Assembly (NCBI RefSeq): GCF_002733955.1
Contig: NZ_NVXQ01000009.1
Span: forward strand, 143,348-207,347
Origin: Hoeflea sp.
Lineage (GTDB): Bacteria > Pseudomonadota > Alphaproteobacteria > Rhizobiales > Rhizobiaceae
Length of the DNA: 64,000 nucleotides
Direction of reading: 5' to 3'
A program made the translations under genes and the position numbers. This document shows, piece by piece, positions 59,973 to 64,000 of this stretch (position 1 is its first letter; every line of letters starts with the position of its first letter). The notes beneath the pieces are model-generated. The model did not search any database and had not been told where the DNA came from. It saw nothing but the letters and a program-made list of their open reading frames with translations.

Positions 59973-61088
59973 ATGAGCCATCTTTTTCAACCATTGCAGC
60001 TCGGCGCGCTCGAGCTCGAAAACCGCATCATCATCGCGCCGATGTGCCAGTACTCGGCCGTCGACGGCAATGCCCAGGACTGGCACCTGATCCATCTCGC
60101 AAGCCTGGCGCTCTCGGGCGCCGGACTGCTGATCATCGAGGCCACCGCTGTCTCGCCGGAGGGCCGCATTTCGCCGGCCGATCTCGGGATGTACTCGGAT
60201 GACAACGAGGCGGCGCTGGGCCGGGTGATGCAGGCGCTGGCGAAGCACTCGGACATGCCGCTGGCAATCCAGCTTTCGCACGCCGGGCGCAAAGGCTCGA
60301 GCCAGCCGCCCTGGGAAGGTGGCGCCCAGATCCGGGCGGACCAGACCAATGGCTGGAAGGCCGAGGCGCCGTCCGCCGTGCCGCACGCGGAGGGGGAAGA
60401 TACGCCGGCAGCACTGGATGAGGCGGGCCTCGCCCGTGTGCGCGCGGATTTCGTACGCGCAGCGCAAAGGGCCCTGCGGCTTGGTATCCGCGGCATCGAG
60501 GTGCACATGGCCCATGGCTACCTGCTGCACCAGTTCCTCTCGCCGCTGTCGAACCGGCGCAATGATGCCTATGGCGGCACGCTCGAGAACCGGATGCGCT
60601 TCCCGCTTGAGGTCTTTGACGCGATCAGGGCGGAAATGCCCGCCGAAATGCCGGTCTGGGTCAGGGTATCGGCCACCGACTGGGTCGAGGGCGGCTGGGA
60701 CCTCGACAGCACGGTTGCGCTCTCCAAGGCCCTGAAACAGCGCGGCTGTGCCGCCATTCACGTCAGCACCGGCGGTGTGTCGACAAAACAGACGATTCCG
60801 GCCGGCCCCGGCTTTCAGGTCCCGTTTGCAGCAAGGATCAAGGCCGAAACCGGCCTGCCCACCTTTGCCGTCGGCCTGATCACGGAACCCGAACAGGCCG
60901 AGACAATCCTGCAAAAAGGCGAAGCCGACGCGATCGCGCTGGCCCGGGCAATGCTTTACGATCCGCACTGGCCCTGGCACGCAGCCGCAGCCCTCGGCGC
61001 CAAGGTCACGGCCCCGAAGCAGTACTGGCGCTCAAACCCGCGCGAATTCCCGGATCTCTTCAAGAACACCAGGACAGCACAGCGCTGA
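59973..61088 (+). CDS. NADH:flavin oxidoreductase, old yellow enzyme family (YqjM/NamA-like)
   Basis: 371 aa; LFQPLQLGALELENRIIIAPMCQYSAVDGNAQDWHLIHLASLALSGAGLLIIEATAVSPEGRIS, QLSHAGRK, HMAHGYLLHQFLSPLSNRR. Confidence 0.95.
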   Translation: MSHLFQPLQLGALELENRIIIAPMCQYSAVDGNAQDWHLIHLASLALSGAGLLIIEATAVSPEGRISPADLGMYSDDNEAALGRVMQALAKHSDMPLAIQLSHAGRKGSSQPPWEGGAQIRADQTNGWKAEAPSAVPHAEGEDTPAALDEAGLARVRADFVRAAQRALRLGIRGIEVHMAHGYLLHQFLSPLSNRRNDAYGGTLENRMRFPLEVFDAIRAEMPAEMPVWVRVSATDWVEGGWDLDSTVALSKALKQRGCAAIHVSTGGVSTKQTIPAGPGFQVPFAARIKAETGLPTFAVGLITEPEQAETILQKGEADAIALARAMLYDPHWPWHAAAALGAKVTAPKQYWRSNPREFPDLFKNTRTAQR

Positions 61089-61207
61089 CGGCTGTCAGCC
61101 GCGGTCATCGATGCAACTGGACAGAGCGCTTTGGAGGTACCCCGTCCGTGGCCACAGATATGTGGACCATTCCAACGGCGAGCATTCTGCATGCTTTTGG
61201 AGAAGAG

Positions 61208-61283
<76 letters not shown>

Positions 61284-61366
61284 AGCGGGGATGCGGATAG
61301 CAGCATCGGGTTTCCCAAGCAAGGGGGAAAACGCGATTAGCTGACCGGGCCTGGCCAGAACGCCCG

Positions 61367-62056
61367 TCAGCGTCCTTCGTGGAAATCCTTGCGCATGTAG
61401 ATCGAGGTCAGCCCCACCTGGAAGCGGAAATCATAGCCGTTCCCGCTCATGATCCGGAAGGTCTCGGTCTGCATGACATCCGGAATCGTCTCGGCATAGG
61501 TTTCAATGGCGATCATACGCGGCTTTTGCGGCCAGGCTGCGAGCGAGGCGATCGCTTCTTCGTCCATGCCCTCGATGTCGATATTCATGAAATCGATGCC
61601 CTTGGGCGCCAGTTCCGCGCTTTCGGCGATGATCGATGCCACGGAGCGGCAGGGCACAGTGATCGATGTCTGCTTGCCGCGATCCGACGCCATCTCCGGT
61701 ACCACCGTTCCGGTCAGGTCGGTTTCCTCTGCGGCGAAGAAGTCTATCGTGTCGCGTTCGGCGGCGATGCTGTCGGAGACGACCGCAGCCCAGATCGTGC
61801 GATCCTGCTTGCGTACCCGGCGCAGAATGTCGACGCTCTTGCGGTTGGCATCCACATTGACGCCGGTCCAGCCGCGAAGCCACAGCCGCGCGGTGTTGGA
61901 ATGGGCAAAGGGATGGTGCGCGCCGATATCGACGTAGAAACCCTGTTTCTGCTTGTCGAAATTGCGGTGGACGATGACGTCTTCGCCCCATTGCCCGAAG
62001 CGCGCCTTGATCTTTCCGTAAGGCCCGAGGAGGTGAAGCAGACGCGGGATGCGCAT
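61367..62056 (-). CDS. FkbM family methyltransferase
   Basis: 229 aa; FYVDIGAHHPFAHSNTARLWLRGWTGVNVDANRKSV, GIDFMNIDIEGMDEEAIASL. Confidence 0.9.
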   Translation of the reverse strand: MRIPRLLHLLGPYGKIKARFGQWGEDVIVHRNFDKQKQGFYVDIGAHHPFAHSNTARLWLRGWTGVNVDANRKSVDILRRVRKQDRTIWAAVVSDSIAAERDTIDFFAAEETDLTGTVVPEMASDRGKQTSITVPCRSVASIIAESAELAPKGIDFMNIDIEGMDEEAIASLAAWPQKPRMIAIETYAETIPDVMQTETFRIMSGNGYDFRFQVGLTSIYMRKDFHEGR

Positions 62057-62064
62057 TGCCGACC

Positions 62065-62958
62065 TCAGCTCTTGCCCAGGTGCTGCCGCGCCGCATAAAG
62101 CGCAATCGCCGTGGCATTGGAGACATTGAGCGACTTGATTTCGCCGGGCATTTCGAGCCGTGTCAGGATGTCGACGGTCTCGCGTGTCTTTTGCCGCAAT
62201 CCCTTGCCTTCGGCGCCGAGCACCAGCGCGATCCTGTCGCCTGACAACCCGGCCTCGATCGGCTCGGGACCTTCCGAATCAAGCCCGATGGTGGAGAAGC
62301 CCTGCGCCTTGAGCTCGTCGATCGCCGCGGCCAGGTTGCGAACCTCGATGTGGTCGATCATTTCCAGCGCGCCGGAGGCGGCCTTGGCCAGCACGCCTGA
62401 TTCCTGCGGGCTGTGGCGCTGGGTGGTGATCAGCGCGCCGGCGCCGAAGGCCACGGCGGAACGCATGATGGCGCCGACATTGTGCGGGTCGGTAACCTGG
62501 TCGAGAATGACCACGAGCCGAGTGTCGCCCAGCGCCGAGAGCGGCCGCGCCGTCAGTGGAGCGGCTTCCAGAAGCACGCCCTGATGCACCGCATCATCGC
62601 CGAGCAGCTGGTCGATCTGTTGCGGGCTGACCAGTTCGAGCGGATAGGGCAGATCGGCGTCTTCGGCGATCTCGAGCCGCATCAGCGCGTTGCGGGTGGC
62701 CTTCATGGCGGTGATCCGCCGCGCCGGGTTGTCGAGCGCCGCACGCACCGTGTGCAGGCCATACAGATAGATGGTGTCAGGCGCCACACGCCCGGCATAG
62801 AGCGAGCCCTTGCGCGCAGGCAGGTCGCGCTTGCTGCGCGGCTGCGCCGGCGGCAGGCCTTGTTGATCGCGCTTGGCGTCGCGATGGGCGCGGCGCAGCT
62901 TGGCGTAATGGGTATCGCGGTTGGAACCGGGCGCGCCGGCATCGTCATCTTTGCTCAT
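62065..62958 (-). CDS. rlmB: 23S rRNA (guanosine-2'-O-)-methyltransferase RlmB / TrmH family
   Basis: YLYGLHTVRAALDNPARRI, VVILDQVTDPHNVGAIMRSAVAFGAGALITTQRHSPQESGVLAKAASGALEMI, IALVLGAEGKGLRQKTRETVDILTRLEMPGEIKSLNVSNATAIALY. Confidence 0.94.
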   Translation of the reverse strand: MSKDDDAGAPGSNRDTHYAKLRRAHRDAKRDQQGLPPAQPRSKRDLPARKGSLYAGRVAPDTIYLYGLHTVRAALDNPARRITAMKATRNALMRLEIAEDADLPYPLELVSPQQIDQLLGDDAVHQGVLLEAAPLTARPLSALGDTRLVVILDQVTDPHNVGAIMRSAVAFGAGALITTQRHSPQESGVLAKAASGALEMIDHIEVRNLAAAIDELKAQGFSTIGLDSEGPEPIEAGLSGDRIALVLGAEGKGLRQKTRETVDILTRLEMPGEIKSLNVSNATAIALYAARQHLGKS

Positions 62959-63217
62959 GGCGCGCTTATACTCCAATTGTGATCTGGTGCAATCGGTGCC
63001 GCGAGGCGGGATTTCCGGCGCTTGAGCCCGTGCCACGGAGGCAGCGCCGGACGGATGCACAAGAACTGTCGGTTTTTGTCGCGATCCGTGTTGACACGGG
63101 AACCGCGCGCCGTCATAACGCCGACCGCGGTGCAGGTGTTTCTAACCAATCACTTGGCCCGCGAACCTGAACGTTTCAGGTTGTCCATCTTGGATGCATG
63201 ACCCTGACGGTTGGACC

Positions 63218-63302
63218 GGAGGAATGCCCGAGTGGTTAAAGGGGACGGACTGTAAATCCGTTGGCTTCGCCTACGTTGGTTCAAATCCAACTTCCTCCAC
63301 CA
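63218..63302 (+). tRNA. tRNA-Tyr (anticodon GTA)
   Basis: GGAGGAATGCCCGAGTGGTTAAAGGGGACGGACTGTAAATCCGTTGGCTTCGCCTACGTTGGTTCAAATCCAACTTCCTCCACCA; class II tRNA with long variable arm. Confidence 0.97.
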
Positions 63303-63322
63303 CCGTCGCGGGGTCGTGAAAT

Positions 63323-63396
63323 GCGGGTATAGCTCAATGGTAGAGCAGCAGCCTTCCAAGCTGAATACGAGGGTTCGATTCCCTCTACCCGCTCCA
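63323..63396 (+). tRNA. tRNA-Gly (anticodon TCC)
   Basis: GCGGGTATAGCTCAATGGTAGAGCAGCAGCCTTCCAAGCTGAATACGAGGGTTCGATTCCCTCTACCCGCTCCA cloverleaf. Confidence 0.97.
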
Positions 63397-63751
63397 GATT
63401 TCCCGTATTTCTCTTCTGTAACAAGCCAATTGTATCGTCGTCGCGGTGCGCACTTCCGTTTCCTCGGCAGGGCCAGCCTGCAGACGGCCTGATGCAATAT
63501 GGTGAAGTCTGCTGCGGCTAACGTGATTTGGCGCCGCAACTGCTGTGATTCGCGGGCGGTGCCCAGGTCGGCACCGGTGCCCGTGTGGTTCGGCACGTGG
63601 GGTCCGTGCACAGATTTCAGGCTTTTCCGGAGGCGAGATTTCCACTTGCGAAATCAGAGCGAAAGCCTTATGTCGCGTTAACTTCTCGCAGGATCAGGGT
63701 CAAACGTCTCCGGATCCACAGTCTGCCAACAGAATTACAGGATACAGGACG

Positions 63752-64000
63752 ATGGCAAAGGGTAAGTTCGAGCGCAATAAGCCGCACGTTAACATCGGCA
63801 CGATTGGTCACGTTGACCACGGCAAGACGTCGTTGACGGCTGCGATCACCAAGTTTTTCGGTGACTTCAAGGCCTACGACCAGATCGACGCTGCACCTGA
63901 AGAAAAGGCGCGCGGCATCACCATCTCGACCGCACACGTCGAGTATGAGACCGACACCCGTCACTACGCCCACGTCGACTGCCCCGGCCACGCCGACTAC
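63752..64000 (+). CDS. tuf: Elongation factor Tu (partial, 3' end outside window)
   Basis: [83 protein letters not shown]. Confidence 0.97.
   Translation, partial: MAKGKFERNKPHVNIGTIGHVDHGKTSLTAAITKFFGDFKAYDQIDAAPEEKARGITISTAHVEYETDTRHYAHVDCPGHADY

Overview
This 64 kb GC-rich window reads as mostly conserved chromosomal backbone of an alphaproteobacterium, probably Rhizobiales (inferred from gene content and order; no search was run). From left to right it holds: a partial MFS transporter, NUDIX, DUF983, rnr, topA, dprA, plsY, pyrC, pyrB; acyl-CoA dehydrogenase, AEC transporter, ruvX; a gat locus (gatC, gatA, gatB) interleaved with GNAT acetyltransferases and a yjhX-like gene; NDUFA12-like, DUF2155, a large OmpA-family protein, aat, accC, accB, a DsbA-like protein and an M48/TPR protease; aminotransferase, GNAT, rne, amidase, PBP1a, prfB (with a programmed +1 frameshift), LysE, nadK, a P1B-type ATPase and an MFS/spermidine-synthase-like fusion. 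A probable accessory catabolic cluster follows at 50.6-61.1 kb: Liv-type ABC importer, GntR/FCD regulator, acyl-CoA ligase, acyl-CoA dehydrogenase, enoyl-CoA hydratase and OYE-like reductase. The window ends with tRNA-Thr, FkbM methyltransferase, rlmB, tRNA-Tyr, tRNA-Gly and the start of tuf. I saw no transposase, integrase, rRNA or CRISPR array. The best leads are the 50.6-61.1 kb catabolic locus with a perfect 13-bp inverted repeat upstream, the yjhX/GNAT divergent pair with palindromes in the yjhX leader, the interleaved gat locus, and the prfB frameshift that the ORF track truncates.
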